A DNA stretch of 64,000 bases from Verrucomicrobiaceae bacterium. Lineage in GTDB: Bacteria > Verrucomicrobiota > Verrucomicrobiia > Verrucomicrobiales > Verrucomicrobiaceae. Of this stretch, positions 18,001-25,332 are shown piece by piece. Position 1 is the stretch's first letter, and the number at the start of each line of letters is the position of its first letter. The position numbers were made by a program, and so were the translations under genes. The notes under the pieces were generated by a model. That model did no database searches. It was not told where the DNA came from and was given only the letters and a program-made list of their open reading frames with translations. Where the stretch lies: positions 39,254 through 103,253 of the forward strand of contig JAIXOU010000030.1 of NCBI GenBank assembly GCA_027486585.1, read 5' to 3'.

Positions 18001-18390
18001 CGTGTTCTTGTATTCACGCCGGTTCAGCCGCCGCATCGTGATCTTGCCACCGCTGTCGCTCAGCACCGCCCGCGCCGTCACGAGCATGCGCGAGAGGTCA
18101 TCGAGGAAATCCGTCTTCGTCGCCGCATCCGGCTGCTTTTCGTTCTCCGGCGGCATTTCGCCCGAGTTGATGGAGTTGAGCACTTTTTGCCAAAAATCGG
18201 CCTTTTCGACCGAATCGAGCGTGAACGCGATGTCATCGAGCCGAACCTTGCCTTTTTGCTTCTCGGCATTGTGACAGGTGAGGCAGTTGTCTTTGAGAAA
18301 GGCGCGATGCTTGGCGTCGAGCGAGATCTGGGGTGGCTCGGCGAGGAGGGCGAGAGGAGCGAAAAGAAGCGCAGTGTAATAGCGGAGCAT
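15067..18390 (-). CDS. exported DUF1587/1595/1592/1588/1585 cytochrome-like protein, copy 1 (1107 aa)
   Basis: It starts with a signal peptide (MLRYYTALLFAPLALLAEP) and a c-type heme motif CLTCH (residues 36-40). Then come a DUF1587 segment with [17 protein letters not shown] (about 121-137), two tandem beta domains (about 285-445 and 500-660, each ending in an ALWIDW motif), DUF1595, DUF1592 (about 790-915, [16 protein letters not shown]), DUF1588 with a second CxxCH ([18 protein letters not shown]) and DUF1585. Paralogues at 22744 and 31461 have only one beta domain. About 20 residues between FLYLQE and LSAPELA are encoded by a palindromic repeat (16090-16150). It probably acts as a periplasmic diheme protein; substrate and partner are unknown. 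Its first 200 bases are nearly identical to those of the 22744 copy. Confidence 0.9.
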   Translation of the reverse strand: MLRYYTALLFAPLALLAEPPQISLDAKHRAFLKDNCLTCHNAEKQKGKVRLDDIAFTLDSVEKADFWQKVLNSINSGEMPPENEKQPDAATKTDFLDDLSRMLVTARAVLSDSGGKITMRRLNRREYKNTIRDLLGVDLRVNELPADGGAGTFDTVGSSLFMSSDQFEQYLALGRQGLDEHFARFVVPTTEKPRLMHVEAEEKNARIAKSLEDRVDAHQRYEKWMAALEAAAQNPENAKMVAKIRAEKPNDATHLHSRWQRIVGAPAPKTFGFVDDVEAERLGRGNWLHYVPHHRAYVEHPATKSGAFLTIEDVHVNPYQAFRLPGDWPAGDYVVRVRIAVTKNTTASRHFVEFGSHHDSGVRAIVSSHQVTGTMEKPQLLEIPLKFSPTNGRGFFFQEKGSYQSEDAAREVFNEALKRNGVGPEFALWIDWIEVASAPALTKTIKERREVELHANAMVGGTYKGYFKGGYEAAKKFMETKQPQKGIPDEQEAKFRIRSFEQHGPSFERYLNDPLTKNGAYLTLYNVHKEEVITLPPDQPSGWLKTKHEVEKAEPGDYKLRFRVGAVKGTPKERHFVALGSRKAGDEDFTLMQTFQISGTTDAPQIIEVPVSLASDGPRTFVLREKRDVKLDHELYTAAQKATGVGPPSALWIDWVEWEGPLAPANAKTSVPPVLAAGEMNARQVLETFAERAFRGKKPSAAFLDKLTVLHATRLKAGESFDKAIREPLSVILASPGFLYLQETGPQFFTPNLLPKEGAGKKLGVKNESQRSLSAPELASRLSYFLWSAPPDEQLLKVDITNPDLIAREVDRMIASPKADEFVSGFVHQWLSMDRLDFFQFDTKQFRDFDESAKAAARREVYETFAHLLRNNGSLTKLLKSDEIHVNGLLATYYGIEGISGDAFQKVKLPANSPRGGLLGMAAILAMGSNGERTSPVERGAWVLRKLLHNPPPPAPPNVPQLDRLAGKPISPRERLLAHQEEPQCLQCHRKIDPIGFGLENFNAAGKWRDVDQDPKTKKDWPIDPAGQFHHGPAFQTYFDLRDQIAAKSENFAQGFTEALIEYGLGRPYGFTDIALAEDIVKRAKAKDFAIREVIIALTTSREFKTK
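16090..16150. repeat. palindromic repeat (family A) inside DUF1592 gene
   Basis: Arms 16090-16114 and 16126-16150 form an imperfect 25-bp inverted repeat with an 11-base loop. The right arm begins TGGTAAAAGATTTGGGG, as in the copies at 18399 and 19340. Similarity to the 18399 copy continues past the arm (GGGGAC followed by CTGAA). The element is translated in frame as part of a linker (QFFTPNLLPK...KLGVKN) that has no equivalent in the paralogue at 22744. Confidence 0.85.
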
Positions 18391-18398
18391 TCTTGGGC

Positions 18399-18464
18399 TG
18401 GTAAAAGATTTGGGGTAAAAGATGGGGGACTGATTCTGAATCTTTTACCCCCAATCTTTTACCA
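18399..18464. repeat. palindromic repeat (family A), downstream flank of GxxExxY gene
   Basis: Arms 18399-18423 and 18440-18464 are inverted 25-bp copies with one mismatch around a 16-base loop. It lies between the stop of the GxxExxY gene (11 bases away) and the start of the DUF1592 gene (8 bases away). The same sequence occurs at 16090-16150 and 19284-19364. Confidence 0.9.
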
Positions 18465-18475
18465 TAAGGCATGGG

Positions 18476-19261
18476 CTACTTTAGCGTGGTGAAGTGGATG
18501 GTGGTCTGTGTGATGTTGATCCAGTGAATGGCTTTGAGGGCCGTGTGCTTGAGAAGCTTTCTTGCCTCGTCTTCAAAGTTGTCCAAACGCTCCTGCATGC
18601 CGGTGATCTTGAAGGCCACATCAGGAGCCAAGAGACGCATGCGCTGATCGGCAAGGTGGCCCTTCTTCCCAAAAACCGGCACCGGCAGAAGCACCTTGTC
18701 CTCACCACCGAGGAAGTGGGTGATGGCTTCCTCATACAAGGCGATCTCCAAGCCGGCACCCCAATCGGAGATCAATGCCCCGACGATGTCCCGCAGGCGG
18801 GATGCGTCGGCCATTTGAGCATGCCAACGATGATCCACAATGATCGGATTTTTCAGCTCACAGAGCCTCGCGGGGCAGTTCACAAACTCCTGTCCGATGC
18901 TTTCGGGTCGCACGTTGATGACTTTGCCGTGAGCCAGATCGAGCAAGAGCAGGTAGTTGAGCGTCTGCCCCCGGTGTCGGGCATGAATCGCGTCGGCGGC
19001 TTTGAATTCAAACAGTCCGCTGGAATTGACTAGAACATCGACAAAGTAGCTCTTGGCGAAGCTGCCGTGTGAGACGACGATCTCGACTTCGAGCATCACC
19101 CCGCTCATCCGGTCCGCGAGTGCCTTCTTGTAGATGAGTTCGTCGAAGAAGCGTCCGAACTCATTGTGAATGTCGATGATATGCCCGACCACCTCGCTGG
19201 CAAGCAGCTTGAACTCAGCCTGCGAGATACGCTTGGTAACGATGGGGTAATGAATCGGCAT
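18476..19261 (-). CDS. GxxExxY-like protein, PD-(D/E)XK-type nuclease candidate
   Basis: The first half of this 261-residue protein matches the GxxExxY pattern: GRFFDELIYKKAL near residues 36-48, then FVDVLVNSSGLFEFKAAD near 72-88. The D...EFK arrangement fits a PD-(D/E)XK nuclease core, followed by HRGQTLNYLLLL. It is longer than the usual 120-130 residues: residues about 130-261 form an extra domain ending IHWINITQTTIHFTTL. The start is the ATG at 19261; the frame extends to a TTG at 19267. Palindromic family-A repeats lie 11 bases beyond the stop and 22 bases before the start. The gene separates a DUF1592 gene from its DUF1552 partner, so it was probably inserted. No biochemical function is established for the family. 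Confidence 0.7.
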   Translation of the reverse strand: MPIHYPIVTKRISQAEFKLLASEVVGHIIDIHNEFGRFFDELIYKKALADRMSGVMLEVEIVVSHGSFAKSYFVDVLVNSSGLFEFKAADAIHARHRGQTLNYLLLLDLAHGKVINVRPESIGQEFVNCPARLCELKNPIIVDHRWHAQMADASRLRDIVGALISDWGAGLEIALYEEAITHFLGGEDKVLLPVPVFGKKGHLADQRMRLLAPDVAFKITGMQERLDNFEDEARKLLKHTALKAIHWINITQTTIHFTTLK

Positions 19262-19283
19262 GGGCAAAAAATCCGTTTCTGAA

Positions 19284-19364
19284 ATCTTTTACCCCGAATC
19301 TTTTACCAGCAAAACCGAGCTAGTGAACGGGGCGATGGCTGGTAAAAGATTTGGGGTAAAAGAT
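19284..19364. repeat. palindromic repeat (family A), upstream flank of GxxExxY gene
   Basis: Arms 19284-19308 and 19340-19364 are inverted 25-bp copies separated by 31 bases. The arm order is opposite to that of the 18399 unit: the arms point outward here and inward there. One arm has a C in place of a T. It fills most of the gap between the GxxExxY start (19261) and the DUF1552 stop (19387). Confidence 0.9.
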
Positions 19365-19386
19365 ATGAGTGATTAGCGCACCTTGG

Positions 19387-20670
19387 TTAAGCGATGAGTT
19401 CCTTCACCACGCCCGTGCTGTCGCCGTGGCGTTCGGCTTGGATGCCGAGGCCGTGGAGCAGGGTGAGCCACACGTTGCACAGCGGCGTGTCTTTGGGCAG
19501 GACGAGGTGGTGGCCGAGTTTGAGGTTCGCGGCTCCGCCGGTGAGGATGGTGGGGCAGTTGTTAAGGAAGTGAACGGAGCTGATGTTGCTGCCGTAGCCG
19601 ACGATGACGTTGTCGAACAGGCTGGTACCAGCGGCGTCTTTGGTAGCCTTGAGCTTGTCGATGAACTTCGCGAACATCGCGCTCTGGGTTTCATCGCGTT
19701 TCTGGGAGAACTCCATGCGGTCGCCCTGGGAGCGCTCGTAGTGGCTGAGGTCGTGGCCGGTGTAGGGCACGCCGATGTCTTTCAAGACCGAGTTCACCGG
19801 CTGGCGATACGTCATCACGCGCGTAGTGTCGGTCTGCATCGCGGCGATCATGAGATCATACATGAGCTGCACTTCCTCACGGCCGCCGGGCTTTTCGTGC
19901 GGCTCGGCAAGCGGTGGCTTGGCCTTTGGCACGGCCAGCCATTGCGCGTCCTTGCTCAGCCGCGTCTCGATGTCGCGGATGCTTTGCGCGTATTCGTCGA
20001 GCTTGTCGGTATCGTCTTTCGAAAGGCCGCGCTTCACGCGCCGGAGGTCGCCGGTGAGGAGGTCGAGCACGCTTCGCTTCTGCGTCAGCATCGCCTCGCG
20101 CTCGGCGAGCGGCGCATCCTCGGTGGAGAAGAGCCGGTGAAACACCTGCACGGGATGATCGATCCCCGCGACAGGCTTTCCACGTTGATCCCAGGCGAGC
20201 GAGAGGCCCGGCCCGTGGCCCTGGTCCTTGGCGTCGGGCGTGCCGAGTTGCAGCGAGGCAAAGCGTGTGTCCTTGCCGAGATGTGCCGCGGCGACCTGAT
20301 CAACGCTGACGCTGTTGCAAAAGCTCTGCCCCGGCTGCGAGTAGCGGTTCGCGCCCGTGAGCCAGAAGGTGCTGCCCCAGTGCGCTTCGTTGCTGAACTT
20401 GTTCGAGCAGCCCTGCACGACGGTGAAGTCCTTCTGATGCCTTGCCAACGGTGCCAGCCCAGGCGGCAGCTGGTAGTCCACGCCTGTTTGCTTCACATCG
20501 GGAAACCACGTCTCCTTTGTCACGCCCCAACCGAAGGCGAGGAAGATCATGCGTTTCGGTGGCAACGCGGCTGGAGCAGCCGAGGCGAAGCGACGAAAGC
20601 CAAGCGACTCCAGAAACGGCAGCGCGATGCACGCCGAGGTGCTGCGGAGGAAGTGGCGGCGGGTTTTCAT
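19387..20670 (-). CDS. DUF1552 exported protein, copy 2
   Basis: A 427-residue DUF1552 protein with a Tat-like start (MKTRRHFLRSTSACIALPFL) and the landmarks FLAFGWGVTKETWFPD, HWGSTFWLTGANRY, VMTYRQPVNSVL, GYGSNISSVH and CPTILTGG. It is 44 bases downstream of the esterase gene that follows DUF1592 copy 2, so it completes a DUF1592-hydrolase-DUF1552 cassette. Near its 3' end, 67 bases (19481-19547) are identical to 29145-29211 in copy 3, pointing to recent duplication or gene conversion. The role is unknown beyond association with DUF1592 proteins. Confidence 0.9.
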   Translation of the reverse strand: MKTRRHFLRSTSACIALPFLESLGFRRFASAAPAALPPKRMIFLAFGWGVTKETWFPDVKQTGVDYQLPPGLAPLARHQKDFTVVQGCSNKFSNEAHWGSTFWLTGANRYSQPGQSFCNSVSVDQVAAAHLGKDTRFASLQLGTPDAKDQGHGPGLSLAWDQRGKPVAGIDHPVQVFHRLFSTEDAPLAEREAMLTQKRSVLDLLTGDLRRVKRGLSKDDTDKLDEYAQSIRDIETRLSKDAQWLAVPKAKPPLAEPHEKPGGREEVQLMYDLMIAAMQTDTTRVMTYRQPVNSVLKDIGVPYTGHDLSHYERSQGDRMEFSQKRDETQSAMFAKFIDKLKATKDAAGTSLFDNVIVGYGSNISSVHFLNNCPTILTGGAANLKLGHHLVLPKDTPLCNVWLTLLHGLGIQAERHGDSTGVVKELIA

Positions 20671-20714
20671 GGGGATGGGCGGTCTGGTGATGGAGGTTCA
20701 ATGGGGTGACGGCC

Positions 20715-22721
20715 TTATTTCGGACGCTGGTCGGCCTTCTCCTGCTCCAGCGATTTCTTGATGGCATTGTTGAAGCCCTTTTGAAGCTCCTCCGCATTCA
20801 GCGGGGCATCCGTGGCTTTTTGCTGCGAATACACACCACCTTCCCAGCGCAGGTTGCGAATCGCGGGCTGCCCTTTCCATGGCTTGCCGCTGATGCTCAC
20901 TTTTTGACCGTCCTTCACGATCTCACCTTTGGGGGAAATGCTGAACTCCGTGACCGTCTGCCAGTTGGCGAGCGGCGTCGTGATCTTCGGATCGGTGGCC
21001 GCGAGGTCGCTGATCTTCACACTCACTTCCTGCCAATCCGGCGAGCCTTTGAGCGGTTTGAGCGCGGTGTAATCGACCGCTGGTTTGCCCGCTGCGAACG
21101 CGCCCCAAGCATTGCAATTGAAGGTGAGCACGAGTTGGTTGTCGCTCTTGCATTGGACCTCAAAGTGCAGCGTCGCGCCGTCTGGACCGCGCCACTTGGC
21201 GTCCTTCAGCTTGCGTGTCGCGGCAGTCCAGAGCGACGCATGTCCCCAGCTGAGCCGATACCAGTCGTGCCAGCCGCGCGAACCGTCATCCACGAGCCGC
21301 TCCGGCTTGTCGGTTGGCTTGACTTTCGCCGCCTGCAACTGTGACGGACCGACGGCGAGGACGCGGGAGCTGATTGCGAAGGTCTCGCTGTTTCCATCAC
21401 CAGGCATCAACGGGATGACTCGATAGTTTGGCGGTGTCTCGTAGGCCACATTCGCGAAGACGAAGAGCGGCTGATCGAGGCTCATCACCGGGCATTCAGA
21501 CTGCCACTGCGAGTCCGATTTCACCGCTCTGGCATCGCGCCAGAATCGCGTGAGAGCGTGTGGATCGAGCGAGTAGTAGATGTCCACACGTTGCACGCGC
21601 TGCGAGTTGTCAGGCGTCACGCTCACGCGGGGGATGCCGTCCGCCGATTTCAGATTCAGCGCGATCTTCGGCGTGGACGGCATCTTGAACGCCGCTCCTT
21701 TCAAGTGCTCCTCGAACCACAGGTAGTCGGTGAGCGTATGCTCCGACGTGTGACGATGATTGAGATGCGGCGCGATGCTGAAACGCAGGCGCTCATCGGG
21801 CACATTTTGCCAGTTCCAGGCCATGTTGTCGATGTTGGCATTGAAGTCGTTCGTCGGTGAAAGCCACAGCACCGGGCAGGTGATGCGCGGGATGTAGGCA
21901 TTGTCGGAGACGCAGGCGAGTTCCATCGGTGAAGGGCTGGTGCGCATCGCTCCGACTACCGCAGTATCGCTTTCCAGGACCTGGCCCGCGCCGCCGCAGG
22001 ATGGCACGGCGGCTTTGATCCGCTTGTCGATGCCAGCGAGATTGGTCGTGAGCTTGCCGCCCATGGAGTGGCCGTGTGCACCGATCCGCGAAGCATCCAC
22101 TTCGGGCTGCTTTTCGAGAAACGTGATCGCGCGACGGGCGGCGGTGAGCACGATGAACCAGTTGCTGTTTCGCGGCGACTCCACGGCATCGAGCGTGAAC
22201 TCATCCGGCGTGAGCGGACCCGCGAAATGGTTCGCCTTGTTGCGCTGCGGCGGATGTGTGGCGTCGAGTTTCCCCCAATCGGTCTGTGGGCCGCTCCACG
22301 TCTCCCCGCCGATGCCCATCTTGTTTCCGCCCCAGTTCAGCGAGAGACTCGCGTAGCCGCGCTTCGCGTAAGTCACGACACTGTCGAGGTTGGCAGATTG
22401 CCCGCCGCCGTGCAGATGCAGAATCGCCGGCAGCTTCGTGGCCCCCTTTGGAAACGCATAGAGTCCCGCGACGCGCGACGGTGCTCCTTTGAAAACACCG
22501 ACCTGATAGCGCACGACGCGGCAGACGATGCCGTCCTTCTCCCATTCCTTTAGAACCTCGGCCTCTAGCGGTGTTTCGCGATCCAGCTGGGCATAACCGG
22601 CCCAGAGTTCATCAAGCGTGCGCGGGACATCGGCACCCTGAGTGACCGTGATCGGCAGAAGCAGCGCGAGCGACGCGAGGCTGGAGCGGAGGAGGTGGTG
22701 ACGGATGCGGTGGGGGATCAT
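20715..22721 (-). CDS. exported acetyl-xylan-esterase-like alpha/beta hydrolase, 668 aa
   Basis: I chose the ATG at 22721 (MIPHRIRHHLLRSSLASLAL, a signal peptide) over a GTG at 22736. Residues about 55-350 are an alpha/beta hydrolase: oxyanion HLHGGGQS, nucleophile elbow GHSMGG (Ser219), a candidate acid in SPTNDFNANI, and a candidate His in HLNHRHTSE. The remaining 300 residues include a beta-rich region with WHDWYRLSWGHASLWTAATRKL, resembling a carbohydrate-binding sandwich, and a Lys/Glu-rich tail. It probably removes ester groups from a polysaccharide in the periplasm. It lies between DUF1592 copy 2 (22 bases) and DUF1552 copy 2. Confidence 0.8.
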   Translation of the reverse strand: MIPHRIRHHLLRSSLASLALLLPITVTQGADVPRTLDELWAGYAQLDRETPLEAEVLKEWEKDGIVCRVVRYQVGVFKGAPSRVAGLYAFPKGATKLPAILHLHGGGQSANLDSVVTYAKRGYASLSLNWGGNKMGIGGETWSGPQTDWGKLDATHPPQRNKANHFAGPLTPDEFTLDAVESPRNSNWFIVLTAARRAITFLEKQPEVDASRIGAHGHSMGGKLTTNLAGIDKRIKAAVPSCGGAGQVLESDTAVVGAMRTSPSPMELACVSDNAYIPRITCPVLWLSPTNDFNANIDNMAWNWQNVPDERLRFSIAPHLNHRHTSEHTLTDYLWFEEHLKGAAFKMPSTPKIALNLKSADGIPRVSVTPDNSQRVQRVDIYYSLDPHALTRFWRDARAVKSDSQWQSECPVMSLDQPLFVFANVAYETPPNYRVIPLMPGDGNSETFAISSRVLAVGPSQLQAAKVKPTDKPERLVDDGSRGWHDWYRLSWGHASLWTAATRKLKDAKWRGPDGATLHFEVQCKSDNQLVLTFNCNAWGAFAAGKPAVDYTALKPLKGSPDWQEVSVKISDLAATDPKITTPLANWQTVTEFSISPKGEIVKDGQKVSISGKPWKGQPAIRNLRWEGGVYSQQKATDAPLNAEELQKGFNNAIKKSLEQEKADQRPK

Positions 22722-22743
22722 GGGTGGTGGTGACACAGAGTTT

Positions 22744-25332
22744 TCATTTCACGCGGAAGGCTTTGCTGACGACGAGGGCGCGGATGATCTCGCGAATGGC
22801 GAAATCCTTCGTCTTCGCGCGCTGGACGATGTCATCAGCGAGCGATTCATCGGCAAAGCCGAACGGACGGCCCAGAGCATACTCAATGAGGGCTTCGGTG
22901 AAGCTGCGGGCGAAGTTCTCGCGCTTGGCGGCGATGAGGTCGCGGAGTTGGAAGTAGTCGTTGAATTTCGGGCCTTTGTGGAAGGCTCCGCTGGAGTCGA
23001 TGGGCCAGTCTTTGCGGCCTTCGCCGGCTTTGGTGTAGAGTTCGGTGGTGCGCCACTGGCCGATGGTGTTGAAGTTCTCCAGGCCGAAGCCGATGGGGTC
23101 GATCTTGCGGTGGCATTGCAGGCACTGCGGCTCTTCTTGATGGGCGAGGACGCGTTCGCGCGGGCTCAGGGGTTTATCGACGAGGCGGCTGAGCTGCGGC
23201 ACATTCGGTGGCGCGGGTGGTGGGGGATCGTTGAGGACTTTACGCAGCACCCAGGCTCCGCGCTCGACCGGGCTGGTGCGCTCGCCATTGCTGCCCATGG
23301 CCATGATGGCGCTCATGCCGAGCAGGCCACCGCGTGGTGAGTCCGCTGGCAGTTTCACCGGCTGCCAGGCATCGCCCGCGACATCCTCAATGCCGTAGAA
23401 GCGAGCGAGCAAGCCATTGACGACCGCCTCGTCGCTCTTCAGCAGGCGCGTGAGGCTGCCATCGTGATGCAGTAGATGCGCGAAGGTCTCGAAGACTTCG
23501 TTCCGTGCAGCGGCCTTGAGGCTGTCGTCGAACTCAGGAAACTGACGCGCATTGAACTGGAAGAAGTCCAGCCGGTCGAGCCCGAGCCATTGATGCACGA
23601 AACCGGTGACGAACGCGCGAGACTTCGGACTCGCGAGCATGCGATCCACCTGCTCGACCAGCGCCTTCTCCGAATGCAGATCTGCCATGCCAAGCAGCGC
23701 CTCATCAGGCGGCGCACTCCAGAGAAAATAGGCGAGCCGCGTGGCCAGTTCCGCATTCGTGAGCGGTCGCGCTTTGCCTGGCTGCGCGGGCTCGGCGAGA
23801 TAAAGAAACCCCGGTGCCGCGAGCACGATGCTCATCGATTCCTTCAGTGCTTGCTCGTGCGAATCGCCCGTCGCGCGACGCTTTTCATACAGCTTCACGA
23901 GTCCATCCAGGAACGACGCATCCGGCTTCGTGCCGCGAAACGCACGCGTGGTGAAGTCCGCGATGAGTTCACGCGCAGGCTTGTCATTGAAGAGGCCGCG
24001 CCCTGCCTCGTTCGGCAGCGGTCCTTCGAATTCGATCCAATCGATCCACATCGAGGGCGGCAGCCAGTCCTTGTGCTTTCTTTCATGCAGCACCCAGAGC
24101 GCCACCTCGTGCTCGCGCGAGTTCAGCCGCTTTTCACGAATGGCAAACTCGCGCCGGTCCGTGCTGTTGAGCGTCACCGATGCCTCGACGATCTGCGGAT
24201 TCGCCAGCGTCCCGGTAATGTGATGCGTGCTCAGGATGTCATACGAGCCCGGCTGGCTTGGCCGTCCCAGCTCAACGAATCGGCGCTCTGGCGGTGTGTC
24301 ATCGAGCGCGGCGATGCGGAAGCGCATGGTATAGCGGCCCGGTGGCATGTCCTTCGGCGGCTTGATGCCTTCCTCGTGCCGAAGCCGGAAGATGAAAAGA
24401 TACGAGCCCTCATTCACCTTCGGCAGCGTCAGGTAGCGCTCTTGATACTTGTGGATCGCGTCGTATTCGCCCTGAGCCATCTCCGCCTCGGGCGCGTCCT
24501 TGAAGCCAAACTTCCACGGCGACGGCGCACCCTGAATGTCCTGCCAGCGACGATAAAAACGTCGCGCGTCCTCCTGCACGTCCTTCGTCGCTCGCAGCTC
24601 GCTCACCAGCTTCGCATTCTCCGGTTTCGCCGCTGCCGCATCCACCGCCGCATGCCACTGTCGCGCAGGCTCGCTCTTCTTGGTGATGACATCCATCGCG
24701 CTCCGCGTCTGCACGTTCGCCGCCTTCTCGGTTTCTTCGTGCAGCTTGAAATGCCGCCCCTGCGCTGCGCGCTGCGCAAACACATCCTCCAACGCCCGAC
24801 GCCCCAACGCGAGATACTGCTCCACCTGATCACTCGACATGAAAAGCGATGAGCCCACCGTGTCGAAGGTGCCATTGCCCGTGTCCGGCGGCAGATCGCT
24901 CACATCCATCTCCACGCCCAGCAGATCGCGGATCGTGTTCTGATACTCGCGGCGATTGAGCCGCCGCAGGACGATCTTCCCGCCCGAATCCCCCAACGTC
25001 CGTCGCGCCGCCACCAGCGAGTGGGAGAGCGCTTCCAAAAAGTTGGTCTTCGCAGCCGCATCAGGCTGCTTTTCATCCTCCGGCGGCATTTCGCCCGAGT
25101 TGATCGAGTTGAGCACCTTTTGCCAAAGATCAGCCTTTTCGACCGAATCGAGCGTGAACGCGATGTCATCGAGCCGGACCTTACCTTTTTGCTTCTCGGC
25201 ATTGTGACAGGTGAGGCAGTTGTCTTTGAGAAAAGCGCGATGCTTGGCGTCGAGCTGCGCGTGTGGTGCGTCGGCGGCGAAGGTAGAAGTCGCTGTGAGC
25301 AGCAGTGAGGCCAAAATGAATCGTCTTCTCAT
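22744..25332 (-). CDS. exported DUF1587/1595/1592/1588/1585 cytochrome-like protein, copy 2 (862 aa)
   Basis: Same architecture as the 15067 gene but shorter. It has a signal peptide (MRRRFILASLLLTATSTFAA), heme motif CLTCH (39-43), DUF1587 (RLNRREYQNTIRDLLGV), a single beta domain (about 270-420, ending MWIDWIEFEGPL), DUF1595, DUF1592 ([19 protein letters not shown]), DUF1588 with [18 protein letters not shown], and DUF1585. The linker between FLYLAE and LTNAELA is only about ten residues and has no repeat insertion, so this copy shows the likely ancestral form. The start overlaps the GH2 stop by four bases (ATGA). Confidence 0.92.
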   Translation of the reverse strand: MRRRFILASLLLTATSTFAADAPHAQLDAKHRAFLKDNCLTCHNAEKQKGKVRLDDIAFTLDSVEKADLWQKVLNSINSGEMPPEDEKQPDAAAKTNFLEALSHSLVAARRTLGDSGGKIVLRRLNRREYQNTIRDLLGVEMDVSDLPPDTGNGTFDTVGSSLFMSSDQVEQYLALGRRALEDVFAQRAAQGRHFKLHEETEKAANVQTRSAMDVITKKSEPARQWHAAVDAAAAKPENAKLVSELRATKDVQEDARRFYRRWQDIQGAPSPWKFGFKDAPEAEMAQGEYDAIHKYQERYLTLPKVNEGSYLFIFRLRHEEGIKPPKDMPPGRYTMRFRIAALDDTPPERRFVELGRPSQPGSYDILSTHHITGTLANPQIVEASVTLNSTDRREFAIREKRLNSREHEVALWVLHERKHKDWLPPSMWIDWIEFEGPLPNEAGRGLFNDKPARELIADFTTRAFRGTKPDASFLDGLVKLYEKRRATGDSHEQALKESMSIVLAAPGFLYLAEPAQPGKARPLTNAELATRLAYFLWSAPPDEALLGMADLHSEKALVEQVDRMLASPKSRAFVTGFVHQWLGLDRLDFFQFNARQFPEFDDSLKAAARNEVFETFAHLLHHDGSLTRLLKSDEAVVNGLLARFYGIEDVAGDAWQPVKLPADSPRGGLLGMSAIMAMGSNGERTSPVERGAWVLRKVLNDPPPPAPPNVPQLSRLVDKPLSPRERVLAHQEEPQCLQCHRKIDPIGFGLENFNTIGQWRTTELYTKAGEGRKDWPIDSSGAFHKGPKFNDYFQLRDLIAAKRENFARSFTEALIEYALGRPFGFADESLADDIVQRAKTKDFAIREIIRALVVSKAFRVK

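Noticed and set aside
16090-19364. CRISPR array formed by the TGGTAAAAGATT repeats
   Set aside because: The copies are inverted pairs with irregular spacing, partly inside genes, and there are no uniform spacers or cas genes.
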